From Sphingopyxis chilensis (lineage in GTDB: Bacteria > Pseudomonadota > Alphaproteobacteria > Sphingomonadales > Sphingomonadaceae), in contig NZ_CP142394.1 in the NCBI RefSeq assembly GCF_035930445.1, positions 3,629,501 to 3,693,500 on the forward strand: a DNA stretch of 64,000 bases. Direction: 5' to 3'. A program made the translations under genes and the position numbers. The first letter of the stretch is position 1, and each line of letters begins with the position of its first letter. Positions 25,714-34,007 of this stretch are shown in pieces. The notes beneath the pieces were generated by a model. The model worked only from the letters and a program-made list of their open reading frames with translations. It searched no databases and was not told the origin of the DNA.

Positions 25714-25887
25714 ATGAAAAATGATGTTTCAACCCAATTCGACCACGCTCCGGTCGCGATTGACTTCGTTCCGGCTTCGGATGATATCGGCGGCAACGGG
25801 CCGGCGCGGACGCCCGTTCAGGCGGGACTTCCGCCCAAGTTCCGCTCCATCAGCCGCATTCTCGCGGCGCCCGGAGCGTTATCATGA
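25714..25887 (+). CDS. Possible 57-residue protein coupled to the chromate transporter gene
   Basis: This frame opens MKNDVSTQFDHAPVAIDF and ends ISRILAAPGALS. Its TGA overlaps the next ATG as ATGA (25884-25887), the coupling seen elsewhere in the window. Composition is mixed and not repeat-like. It is in the same frame as the usher and begins two codons after the usher stop. No good ribosome site is seen, and I do not recognise the protein. It may be a real leader gene, or a remnant of a longer 3' end of an older gene. Confidence 0.4.
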   Translation: MKNDVSTQFDHAPVAIDFVPASDDIGGNGPARTPVQAGLPPKFRSISRILAAPGALS

Positions 25888-27083
25888 ATCCCGACCTCTA
25901 CCAGACCCGCCCGTCGGACCTCAGCCTGACGGCGCTGTTCCTGAAATTCCTGCGCTTTGGCTTTCTCGCTTTCGGTGGCCCGGTCGCGCAGATCGCGATG
26001 ATCCGGCAGGCGCTCATCGACGAGGAGCGCTGGATCGACCCGGCGCGTTTCAACCGCCTTCTCGCGGTGCTGCAAGTGCTGCCCGGGCCCGAAGCGCACG
26101 AGCTTTGCGTGCATCTGGGGATGGTCGCGCGCGGGCGGATTGGTGGCCTGCTCGCGGGGCTGGGGTTCATGCTGCCGGGGCTCGCGCTGATGCTGATCGC
26201 AGGCTGGCTCTATGTCGGCTGGGTCGCGGGCAAGGCCGGGCTCGCCGGCGTGTTGCTCGGCGTGCAGGTCGCGGTGCTCGCGATCATCCTGCGCGCCGTC
26301 GTGCGGATCGGCGAGCATATCGTCGAGGACCGGCACCTCGCATTCGTCGCCGCCGCGAGCCTGCTCGCGACGATTGCGGGCGTGCCCTTCTGGATTCCGC
26401 TTGTCGCCGGCGGGCTGGCCTATGCCGTTTCGCATCGTCCCGCGGCTGCGATCCTGATCGTGGTGGTAGCCCTCGGCTTGGCGACGACGATCCATCTGGC
26501 GCTGAGTCCAACTGATTCCGGGCCTGCCGCGATGGCGGCGGTACCCGTCACGCTCGCCGCCTTGTTTGTCGCCGGGCTGAAGGGTGGGCTGCTCACTTTC
26601 GGCGGCGCCTACACCGCGATCCCCTATGTCCGCGCGGACACGGTCGGGCGCGGCTGGATCGGCGACGGGACGTTCCTTGATGGTATTGCGCTCGCAGGGG
26701 TGATCCCGGCGCCGCTCGTCATTTTCGCGACCTTCGTCGGCTATGTGGCGGGCGGCGCGAGCGGCGCGCTGGCGATCACCGCGGGGATGTTCCTGCCTGC
26801 CTTCGCCTTCTCGCTGATCCTGTTCGAGCGGTTGGAGGCGATCGTGGAGAATCCGGCGTTGCACCGTCTTCTTTCGGGCGTTGCCGCCGCGGTCGTGGGG
26901 ATTATCGCCGCGACTTTCGTGCAGCTGGGCCAGGCGACGGCCGAGCGGGTCGCGGAGCCATGGTTTGCGGCATTACTCTTTGCCGGGGCACTGGTGGTGG
27001 CGTGGCGCGTCAAGGGCGCGTGGGTGACGCCCGTGGTCGTGGCGGGCGGGGCGATGGCGGGCTGGTGGGGAATGACGGTTTAA
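25884..27083 (+). CDS. chrA: Chromate transporter, ChrA family, two-domain form
   Basis: This 399-residue membrane protein has about ten helices and two homologous halves. The first half has FGGPVAQIAMIRQALIDE near residue 32, and the second has FGGAYTAIPYVR near residue 240. ChrA proteins are secondary transporters that export chromate from the cytoplasm. There is no chrB regulator nearby, so another oxyanion substrate remains possible. It is convergent with the patatin gene. Confidence 0.88.
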   Translation: MNPDLYQTRPSDLSLTALFLKFLRFGFLAFGGPVAQIAMIRQALIDEERWIDPARFNRLLAVLQVLPGPEAHELCVHLGMVARGRIGGLLAGLGFMLPGLALMLIAGWLYVGWVAGKAGLAGVLLGVQVAVLAIILRAVVRIGEHIVEDRHLAFVAAASLLATIAGVPFWIPLVAGGLAYAVSHRPAAAILIVVVALGLATTIHLALSPTDSGPAAMAAVPVTLAALFVAGLKGGLLTFGGAYTAIPYVRADTVGRGWIGDGTFLDGIALAGVIPAPLVIFATFVGYVAGGASGALAITAGMFLPAFAFSLILFERLEAIVENPALHRLLSGVAAAVVGIIAATFVQLGQATAERVAEPWFAALLFAGALVVAWRVKGAWVTPVVVAGGAMAGWWGMTV

Positions 27084-27107
27084 GGGTGGGGTGGACGTTC
27101 CCTTATC

Positions 27108-27137
27108 CGTCGTCCCGGCCTTCGCCGGGCTGACGAG
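27108..27137. repeat. REP-like hairpin between convergent genes
   Basis: CCCGGC (27114-27119), loop CTTC and GCCGGG (27124-27129), inside a GTC...GAC frame, form a compact hairpin. It may double as a terminator for chrA and the patatin gene. It shares its right half with 25693-25711. Confidence 0.6.
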
Positions 27138-27186
27138 TTTGTGGAAGGCACCTTCCGGTCGAAAGAAAGCGGACGTTCCGCCCGCC

Positions 27187-28149
27187 TCAGCTCAGCAGCG
27201 GCTCCAGCGCGTCCCATTCGCGGTCGACGGCGCGGCGGCCGGCGTCGATTGCGGCACGGATCCTGGCCGGGTTGAATTCGAGCGTTTCGGCGACTTCTTC
27301 CTCGGGTTCGATGATGCGGATCGGCGCGAAGCGGTAGCGCGCGATCTGGACGTCGAGCGGGCGGAGGATGCGCGCCGCCTGCGCCCCGCCGATGCCTTCA
27401 TTCTGGAGCGCGCGAAGCTGGCCCTCGCGCGCGGCGATCAGGTCGTTGATCAGCGCGGCGCCCGACAGGTCGTTCGCCGAAACCTCCGATTGCAATATGT
27501 CGACCGCGCGCAGCCCGATCTTGATGAGGTTGGGGAAGGTGCGCACCGCGCCCGGCCGCGGTGCGGGCGAGGCGCGCACCGCGATCACGCCGCGCGGGTT
27601 CATTTCGAGCGCCGAGCTCAAGGGGGTGACATCGCGCACCCCGCCATCGACCCATTGTTCTTCGGTCCCGTCGCTCGCGCGCGTTTTGAGCGGATCGAAG
27701 AAGAGCGGCATTGCGCAGCTGGCATAGACCCAATTGTGGATGCCGGGCACGCTTTCGTCGATCGTGCGATAGGTGCCGGTACCGAGATTGACGACGCCGA
27801 GCAGCAATTTGCGCCCGCTGGCGCCCAGTTTCGCTTCGTTCGCGAAGCCCTTGAGCAGGCGTTTGAGGGGCCCGGTGTCGTAGAGCGCGTCCTCGCCGAG
27901 CAAGCCCCCGACGACGCCGAGCGGGCGCGATTTATAGATCGAGCTGTTGCCGCGGATGCCGAGCCAGGCGTCGAGCAGGCCGGGCACATCGTCCTGTGCG
28001 ACGCCGAGCGCCTGGATCGCGCCGGTCGATACGCCGGCGACGATGTCGAGCCGGACACCGCGATTGACGACGAGTTCGTGGACGACGCCGACCTGGAATG
28101 CGCCTTTCGCGCCGCCGCCGCTCAATACGATTGCCAGACCGCCTGCCAT
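27187..28149 (-). CDS. Patatin-like phospholipase family protein
   Basis: This 320-residue serine hydrolase has the oxyanion motif SGGGAKGA (10-17), the nucleophile S41 in GVSTG, and D168 in the DGG motif that completes the dyad. Patatins cleave acyl chains from lipids. There is no signal peptide, so it may act in the cytoplasm or be exported by another route. The ATG at 28149 places the SGGGAKG motif at the usual distance from the N-terminus. Confidence 0.88.
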   Translation of the reverse strand: MAGGLAIVLSGGGAKGAFQVGVVHELVVNRGVRLDIVAGVSTGAIQALGVAQDDVPGLLDAWLGIRGNSSIYKSRPLGVVGGLLGEDALYDTGPLKRLLKGFANEAKLGASGRKLLLGVVNLGTGTYRTIDESVPGIHNWVYASCAMPLFFDPLKTRASDGTEEQWVDGGVRDVTPLSSALEMNPRGVIAVRASPAPRPGAVRTFPNLIKIGLRAVDILQSEVSANDLSGAALINDLIAAREGQLRALQNEGIGGAQAARILRPLDVQIARYRFAPIRIIEPEEEVAETLEFNPARIRAAIDAGRRAVDREWDALEPLLS

Positions 28150-28312
28150 GCCGTGCGCCTCCTTGGCCTGTGCCGGTTTACAGCAATATGGCCGGCTTCC
28201 CAAGGCGCGAAGCGGCGTTACCGACAGAATCCCGATGCGGTGTTAACCAGTTTTTATCCATGATTGGCCACAGGGGTAGCGAGCATGAATTTGCCTGTGG
28301 GGAATAATCATA

Positions 28313-29848
28313 ATGTCCGAAGCCTCTGGTTCGAAAAGCCGTCCGACGAGTGCCGACGTCGCCATCATCGGCGCGGGGCCCGCGGGTCTGACCGCCGCCT
28401 ATCTGCTGACCCAGCAGGGATATAGCGTGACGGTGATCGAGAAGGACCCGGTCTATGTCGGCGGGATCAGCCGCACGGTCGAGCATGAGGGCTTTCGTTT
28501 CGACATCGGCGGGCACCGCTTCTTTTCGAAGAGCCGCGAAGTCGTCGACCTGTGGAACGAGATTCTTCCGCATGATTTCATCGAGCGCCCGCGGATGAGC
28601 CGCATCTATTATGAGGGCAAATTCTATTCCTATCCTTTGCGTGCGTTCGAGGCGCTGTGGAATCTCGGCATCGTGCGTTCGACGCTGTGCATGGTGAGCT
28701 ATGCCAAGGCGAAGCTGCTGCCCAAAAAGACGGTGCGCAGCTTCGAGGACTGGACGATCAACCAGTTCGGGCAGAAGCTTTATTCGATCTTTTTCAAGAC
28801 CTATACCGAGAAGGTGTGGGGCATGCCGTGCGACGAAATGTCGGCCGACTGGGCGGCGCAGCGCATCAAGGGGCTGAGTCTCGGCGGTGCGGTGATCGAC
28901 GGCCTGAAGCGCAGCCTCGGGCTCAACAAGCGCCCCAATGACGGCATGGCGACCAAGACCCTGCTCGAAACCTTCCGTTATCCGCGGCTTGGTCCCGGCA
29001 TGATGTGGGACGCAGCGCGCGACAAGGTTGTCGCGGGCGGCAACCATGTGCTGATGGGCCACAGCTTCAAGCAGCTGACGCAGGACCAGAAGACGGGCCG
29101 CTGGCGGATGACCGCGACCGGCCCCGACGGCGATGTCGTGATTGATGCCGCGCATGTCATCAGCTCGGCGCCGATGCGCGAGCTGGCGGCGCGTATTCAT
29201 CCGCTGCCCGCGTGCGCACTGAACGCCGCGCCGAACCTCAAATATCGCGACTTCCTGACCGTTGCGCTCAAGATTCGCTCCGAGGACCTGTTCCCCGACA
29301 ACTGGATCTATATCCACGACAGCAAGGTGCAGGTCGGCCGGGTGCAGAATTTCCGCAGCTGGTCGCCCGAAATGGTGCCCGATCCGGCGATTGCATGCGT
29401 CGGCCTCGAATATTTCTGTTTCGAGGGCGACGGGCTCTGGGCGTCGAGCGACGAAAAACTGGTTGCGCTCGCGACGAAGGAAATGGAAATCCTGGGTCTT
29501 TGCGATCCGGAAGATGTGGTCGGCGGCGCGGTGGTGCGGCAGGAAAAGGCCTATCCGGTTTACGACGATGTTTATGCCGCGCATGTCGACACGATGCGGT
29601 CGGAGCTCGAGGCGCGTTACCCGACGCTGCACATGGTCGGGCGCAACGGCATGCACCGCTATAACAACCAGGATCATGCGATGATGACCGCGATGCTGAC
29701 CGTGCGCAACATCGCGGCGGGCGAGAAGCTCTACGACATCTGGGGCGTCAACGAGGACGCCGAATATCATGAAAGCGGCACCGAGGGTGAACAGGCGGCG
29801 CTGGCGTCGGTCCGCAACGTGCCGTCGCGCGTCGCGAAGGCCGCCTGA
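28313..29848 (+). CDS. FAD-dependent oxidoreductase, UDP-galactopyranose mutase/amine oxidase-like
   Basis: This 511-residue protein has an N-terminal FAD fold (IIGAGPAGLTAAYLL, 18-32) with the second motifs GGISRTVEHEGFRFDIGGHRF (50-70). It ends with a flavin-proximal YNNQDHAMMTAM segment. The arrangement resembles UDP-galactopyranose mutase and protoporphyrinogen-oxidase-like enzymes; the exact reaction is unknown. A GtrA-like flippase and a GT-C transferase follow in an apparent operon, which favours a role in preparing a sugar donor for surface glycan modification. Confidence 0.75.
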   Translation: MSEASGSKSRPTSADVAIIGAGPAGLTAAYLLTQQGYSVTVIEKDPVYVGGISRTVEHEGFRFDIGGHRFFSKSREVVDLWNEILPHDFIERPRMSRIYYEGKFYSYPLRAFEALWNLGIVRSTLCMVSYAKAKLLPKKTVRSFEDWTINQFGQKLYSIFFKTYTEKVWGMPCDEMSADWAAQRIKGLSLGGAVIDGLKRSLGLNKRPNDGMATKTLLETFRYPRLGPGMMWDAARDKVVAGGNHVLMGHSFKQLTQDQKTGRWRMTATGPDGDVVIDAAHVISSAPMRELAARIHPLPACALNAAPNLKYRDFLTVALKIRSEDLFPDNWIYIHDSKVQVGRVQNFRSWSPEMVPDPAIACVGLEYFCFEGDGLWASSDEKLVALATKEMEILGLCDPEDVVGGAVVRQEKAYPVYDDVYAAHVDTMRSELEARYPTLHMVGRNGMHRYNNQDHAMMTAMLTVRNIAAGEKLYDIWGVNEDAEYHESGTEGEQAALASVRNVPSRVAKAA

Positions 29849-29876
29849 GGCAGGGCCCGTCCGGGGGATCGGTGCG

Positions 29877-30308
29877 ATGCAACCCATCACCAAATTGATC
29901 GCGTCGGTGCGGCGCGGCGAAATTCGATGGCTCAACTACCTGCTCGCGAGCGTTCTCGCGCTCGGCAGCGATGCGGGGCTGTTTCTGCTGTTGCTAGACG
30001 CGGGACTGTCGCCGGTGACGGCGTCGGCGACCGGCTATTGCGCGGGTATCCTTGTCCACTGGGTGATTTCGAGCCGGCTCGTCTTCGCCGACGGCGCCGC
30101 GGCGCGCGGCACGGGTGAACGCCACCGCCAGAAACTGCTCTTCGTCGGGTCGGCGCTCGTCGGCCTTGCGGTCACGACCGCGATCGTCGGCGGCGGCAGC
30201 TCGCTGGGGCTCGACCCGCGGCTCGCGAAGCTCGCGGCGATCGTCGTGAGCTTCCAGACGACCTATCTGCTGCGCCGCCATATCGTATTTCGGGCCGCCG
30301 CGGCATGA
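29877..30308 (+). CDS. GtrA-like membrane protein
   Basis: This 143-residue protein has four transmembrane helices and the GtrA pattern: RWLNYLLASVLALGSDAGLF, a VHWVISSRLVF loop, and a final FQTTYLLRRHIVF. GtrA proteins are proposed to flip polyprenyl-linked sugars across the inner membrane. It starts 29 bp after the FAD enzyme and overlaps the next gene by ATGA. Confidence 0.85.
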   Translation: MQPITKLIASVRRGEIRWLNYLLASVLALGSDAGLFLLLLDAGLSPVTASATGYCAGILVHWVISSRLVFADGAAARGTGERHRQKLLFVGSALVGLAVTTAIVGGGSSLGLDPRLAKLAAIVVSFQTTYLLRRHIVFRAAAA

Positions 30309-32152
30309 ACGAAGCGGCGCCGCCATCCGTTTCGGATTCGGACGGCATCCAGCTCAGCCCCTGGTTCACGCCGGCGCGAATCGCGCTGATCGTCTGGGGA
30401 TTGATGAGCCTGATCGCGATCGTCGCCAACTGGCAGGCGATCGGGGCGCTCGACCTTGCCGACACCGACGATGCGATGCGCATGGCGCAGGTGCGCGACC
30501 TTCTGGCGGGGCAGGGCTGGTGGGATCTTTCCCAATATCGCGTCAATCCGGCGGGCGGCGGCGTGCTGATGCACTGGTCGCGCATCGTCGATGCGCCATT
30601 GGCGGTGGGCATCCTGTTGCTGAAGCCGCTGTTCGGGCAGGCGATGGCCGAACGGATCGTGATGGCGCTGTGGCCGCCGCTGCTCGGCGCGGGGCTGAGC
30701 GTCGCGTGCGCGCTCGGCTATCGCAACCTCTCCGACCGCCGCATCGCCTATATCGTGCCGCTGTTCCTGATCATGTCGGGCTATATCCTCGTCCAGTTCC
30801 GGCCGCTTCGCGTCGACCATCATGGCTGGCAGATCTTCCTTGCGATGCTGGTGATGGCGCAGGCGCTGCGTCCCGCAAGCTGGCACGCGGGGCTGCTCGG
30901 CGGGCTGTTCGCGGCGGCGCTGCTTGCGGTGTCGATCGAGGGCCTGCCCATCGTCGCGCTGTTCGCGGGCCTCGCGGCGCTGCGCTGGGCGCTCGGGCGC
31001 GGCGGCGACGACCGCGCGCGGCTGTGCGGCTATCTGGGCGCGCTCGCGGGCGGCGCGATCCTCTTCCAGTTCGCGACCCGCGGCCCGGTGGGCCTCACCG
31101 GAAGCTGGTGCGATTCGCTCTCGGCCCCCTATATGGCGGCGTTCGTCGTGGCGGCGGCGGTCGTGTTCGCGTCGGCGCGCGCCAATCCGGCGGCGGTATG
31201 GGTCCGCTTTACGCTGCTCGCGCTCGCTGGCGTGGCGGCGGCGGGCGCGCTGGTGGCGACCGAACCGCAATGCGCGAACGGGCCCTTTGCCACGCTCGAC
31301 CCGATCGTCGTGCAATTTTGGTATCGCAATGTCCTCGAAGGCCAGCCCTTGTGGGCCGCGAAGCCGCACGACATGGTGCATGTGCTCGTGCCGTCGCTCG
31401 TCGGTCTCGTCGGATCGCTCCTTGCGTGGCGCGGTTCGATCGAGGCGACCGATCGAAGGAATTGGGCGACGGTCATCGTCGCACTCGCCGGTGCGGCGGC
31501 GCTGTCGCTGCTCGTGTTCCGCGCCGTCTCGACCGCCCACCTCTTCGCCTTGCCAGGCTGCGCCTGGCTGGGCCTCCGCGCATGGGCATGGGCGCGCACC
31601 ATCGCCTCGACCGTGCCGCGTATCCTCGCGTCGGCGATGGCGGCGCTCACGCTGCCGCTGCTCGGCAGCATGGCGGTCGCCGCAGCGCTGACGCCGGTTA
31701 TCCCCGCGCTCAGGGACGAAGAGAAAAGGGCGGCCACCGAGAAGGCCGAGGCCAATCGTTACAAGGCGAACTGCCTCGACCCGGCGGCGATCGCCGACCT
31801 TGATCGCCTGCCGGCGACGACGCTGCTGACGCCGATAGACCTCGGCGCGCCGCTGGTTTTCTGGACGCGGCACAGCCTGGTGGCGACGCCGCATCATCGC
31901 AACAGGTACGCGATGGCCGATACGATTCGCGCCTTTGCGGGCGATCCGGCCAAGGCCGAGGCGCTGGTGCGCGGGCAGCAGACGGCGCTGGTCGTCTTTT
32001 GCCGCACCGCCAATGATTTCACCAAATATCGCCGCGCGCGCAAGGACGGGCTGGCGGCGCAGCTCTATGCCGGAACGCCGCCCGCCTGGCTCGAAACGGT
32101 GCCGATCAGATCGCGCGCGGGGTTGGCGGTGTGGCGGGTGAAGCCCGAGTAG
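30305..32152 (+). CDS. Large membrane protein, GT-C type glycosyltransferase candidate
   Basis: This 615-residue protein has about a dozen transmembrane segments and a soluble C-terminal part (from about residue 475). An acidic motif, DTDDAMR (53-59), lies in the first extracytoplasmic loop. RVDHHGWQ (169-176) lies in the second and recalls the acidic and DHH motifs of STT3/AglB-like transferases. No characterised relative is recognised. Translation is coupled to gtrA, so the three genes from 28313 probably build and transfer a lipid-linked sugar on the outer face of the inner membrane. The substrate is unknown. Confidence 0.68.
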   Translation: MNEAAPPSVSDSDGIQLSPWFTPARIALIVWGLMSLIAIVANWQAIGALDLADTDDAMRMAQVRDLLAGQGWWDLSQYRVNPAGGGVLMHWSRIVDAPLAVGILLLKPLFGQAMAERIVMALWPPLLGAGLSVACALGYRNLSDRRIAYIVPLFLIMSGYILVQFRPLRVDHHGWQIFLAMLVMAQALRPASWHAGLLGGLFAAALLAVSIEGLPIVALFAGLAALRWALGRGGDDRARLCGYLGALAGGAILFQFATRGPVGLTGSWCDSLSAPYMAAFVVAAAVVFASARANPAAVWVRFTLLALAGVAAAGALVATEPQCANGPFATLDPIVVQFWYRNVLEGQPLWAAKPHDMVHVLVPSLVGLVGSLLAWRGSIEATDRRNWATVIVALAGAAALSLLVFRAVSTAHLFALPGCAWLGLRAWAWARTIASTVPRILASAMAALTLPLLGSMAVAAALTPVIPALRDEEKRAATEKAEANRYKANCLDPAAIADLDRLPATTLLTPIDLGAPLVFWTRHSLVATPHHRNRYAMADTIRAFAGDPAKAEALVRGQQTALVVFCRTANDFTKYRRARKDGLAAQLYAGTPPAWLETVPIRSRAGLAVWRVKPE

Positions 32153-32155
32153 GGC

Positions 32156-32641
32156 CTAGGCGGCGCGGAAGCTGAGCGCGGCGCCGTTCATGCAATAACG
32201 TTTTCCCGTCGGCTTCGGCCCGTCGTTGAAGACATGGCCGAGGTGGCCGCCGCAGCGCCGGCAATGGACTTCGGTGCGCGCATATCCGAGGTCATGGTCG
32301 GTCGAGGTGCCGATCGCGCCCTTCAAAGGCGCCCAGAAGCTCGGCCAGCCGGTGCCGCTGTCATATTTGGTCTTGCTCGAATAGAGTGGCAGCGCGCAGC
32401 CGGCGCAGGCGAAAATGCCGGCGCGCTTTTCCTTGTCGAGCGGGCTGGTGAAGGGGCGTTCGGTCGCCGCCTCGCGAAGCACGCGATATTGGAGCGGCGA
32501 CAGGCGCTTTTTCCATTCGGCGTCGGAAAGCTGCCAGCCCGCCTGCGCCTTGGGCCGCCCCGATTTGGCGAAGAGCATCGGCGCGCCGATGATGGCGCCG
32601 CCGAGCGCGAGTCCGCCGAGAAGGTAGCGACGTTCGATCAT
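32156..32641 (-). CDS. msrB: Peptide-methionine (R)-S-oxide reductase, exported
   Basis: This 161-residue protein has a Tat-like N-terminus (MIERRYLLGGLALGG) followed by the MsrB domain. Zinc is held by C79, C82, C127 and C130, and the catalytic cysteine is C150 in RYCMNGAAL. It reduces methionine-R-sulfoxide in oxidised proteins. The signal sequence implies a periplasmic role, unlike the usual cytoplasmic enzyme; an electron donor is not present nearby. It is convergent with the GT-C gene, with 3 bases between them. Confidence 0.92.
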   Translation of the reverse strand: MIERRYLLGGLALGGAIIGAPMLFAKSGRPKAQAGWQLSDAEWKKRLSPLQYRVLREAATERPFTSPLDKEKRAGIFACAGCALPLYSSKTKYDSGTGWPSFWAPLKGAIGTSTDHDLGYARTEVHCRRCGGHLGHVFNDGPKPTGKRYCMNGAALSFRAA

Positions 32642-32684
32642 GTCTTCGATACGTATGCCGTGGCCCGCGGGTTACAAGACCGCG

Positions 32685-33920
32685 TCAATATTTCTCGATC
32701 TGTACGGGCAACGCGCGGAAGCCGTGGACAAAACAGGCGTGGACGCGTTCGGGCTCGCCCGTGACCGTCACGCGCATCCGCCGCGCCGCCATCTCCTCGA
32801 GCAGGATGCGCAGCTGCAGCTCGGCGAGGCGCGCGCCGACGCAGCGGTGGACGCCATAGCCAAAGGAGAGGTGCCGCCGCGCATTCTCGCGGTCGAGCCG
32901 CAGCGCATCGCCATCGTCGAAGACGCTCTCGTCGCGGTTTGCCGACAGGTACCAGAGGATGAGCTTGTCCCCCTTCTTGATCTGGTGCCCGAACAGGTCG
33001 GCATCGGCGAGCGCGGTGCGGCGCATATGCGCGAGCGGTGTCTGCCAGCGGATGATCTCGCTCACCGCATTGGGGATCAGAGACGGATCGGCTTCGAGCT
33101 TGGCGCGCTCTTCGGGAAATTTGTCGAGTCCGTATGCGAGCCCCGACATGGTGTTGCGCGTGGTGTCGTTGCCGCCGACGATGAGGAGGACGAGGTTCCC
33201 GATGAACTCATATTTGTCCATGTTCCGCATCGCTTCGCTGTGCAGCATCATCGAGAGCAGGTCGGGCGTGGGTGGCTGGTCGAGCTTTTCCATCCACAAT
33301 TTCTGGAAATAGACGAACGCCTCTTCGAGCACCGCGCGGCGCTGTTCCTTGAGCTCGACCTTTTGCGCGAGTTCGACGTCGCCCATCCAGTCGGACCATT
33401 CGGTGAGCTTGCGCCGGTCCTCCCACGGAAAATCGAAGAGCAAGGCGAGCATCTGCGTCGTCAGTTCCATCGAAACGCGATCGACCCAGTCGAACTTCTG
33501 ACCCCACGGCAGGCCGTCGAGCACCTCGCCGGTGCGGCGGCGGATGTCGTCCGAAAGGCGCGTCATTTCGGCGGGAGTGAAGGCGGGGGCGACGGTGCGG
33601 CGCTGGTCGGTGTGCTGCGGCCGGTCCATCGCGATGAACATCGGCAGGCGGAAATCCTCATCCTCGTCGCGTTCGAGGATCGTGATGCCGCCATATTCCC
33701 ACGACGAACTGTAGATGTCGGGCAACGCCTCGACATGCTGGATCGCCTGATGGCTGGCGATATTCCAATAGGGTCCGTGGACGCTGTCCTCGCATTTGAC
33801 GATTCCGCCGGCTTTGCGGATTTCGGCGAAAGGCGCTTGCCAGCGATCCTCCGAATAGATGGCGGCGGGGCTCATGTCATAACGGTCGGTGACGGGCTGG
33901 GGCGCAGCTGCGGTCGCCAT
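32685..33920 (-). CDS. Cytochrome P450, CYP153-like
   Basis: This 411-residue P450 has the I-helix GGNDTTRN (249-256), ExxR EIIR (288-291) and haem cysteine C360 in [10 protein letters not shown]. Stretches such as [35 protein letters not shown] and [12 protein letters not shown] closely resemble CYP153A enzymes, terminal alkane hydroxylases. The substrate is inferred from family only. No ferredoxin or reductase gene is adjacent. The second of two close ATGs (33920) is best spaced from GAGGAGGAGG. Confidence 0.9.
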   Translation of the reverse strand: MATAAAPQPVTDRYDMSPAAIYSEDRWQAPFAEIRKAGGIVKCEDSVHGPYWNIASHQAIQHVEALPDIYSSSWEYGGITILERDEDEDFRLPMFIAMDRPQHTDQRRTVAPAFTPAEMTRLSDDIRRRTGEVLDGLPWGQKFDWVDRVSMELTTQMLALLFDFPWEDRRKLTEWSDWMGDVELAQKVELKEQRRAVLEEAFVYFQKLWMEKLDQPPTPDLLSMMLHSEAMRNMDKYEFIGNLVLLIVGGNDTTRNTMSGLAYGLDKFPEERAKLEADPSLIPNAVSEIIRWQTPLAHMRRTALADADLFGHQIKKGDKLILWYLSANRDESVFDDGDALRLDRENARRHLSFGYGVHRCVGARLAELQLRILLEEMAARRMRVTVTGEPERVHACFVHGFRALPVQIEKY

Positions 33921-34007
33921 CGGCATCCTCCTCCTCAAAAGGGACTCGCCGCAGCGTTTGCCGCCGTCGGCCAGATCAGTTGCAGGATGCCACTGTTTAC
34001 AGCTTTG

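Noticed and set aside
28245..28312. DnaA-box-like TTATCCATG and CCACAGGG/CCTGTGGGG pair before the FAD gene
   Set aside because: It has a mismatch at a key position and no AT-rich unwinding run, so it is probably just promoter sequence.
28178..29935. 585-codon leftward frame opposite the FAD enzyme
   Set aside because: It is a shadow frame; the plus-strand protein has clear FAD motifs and an operon context.
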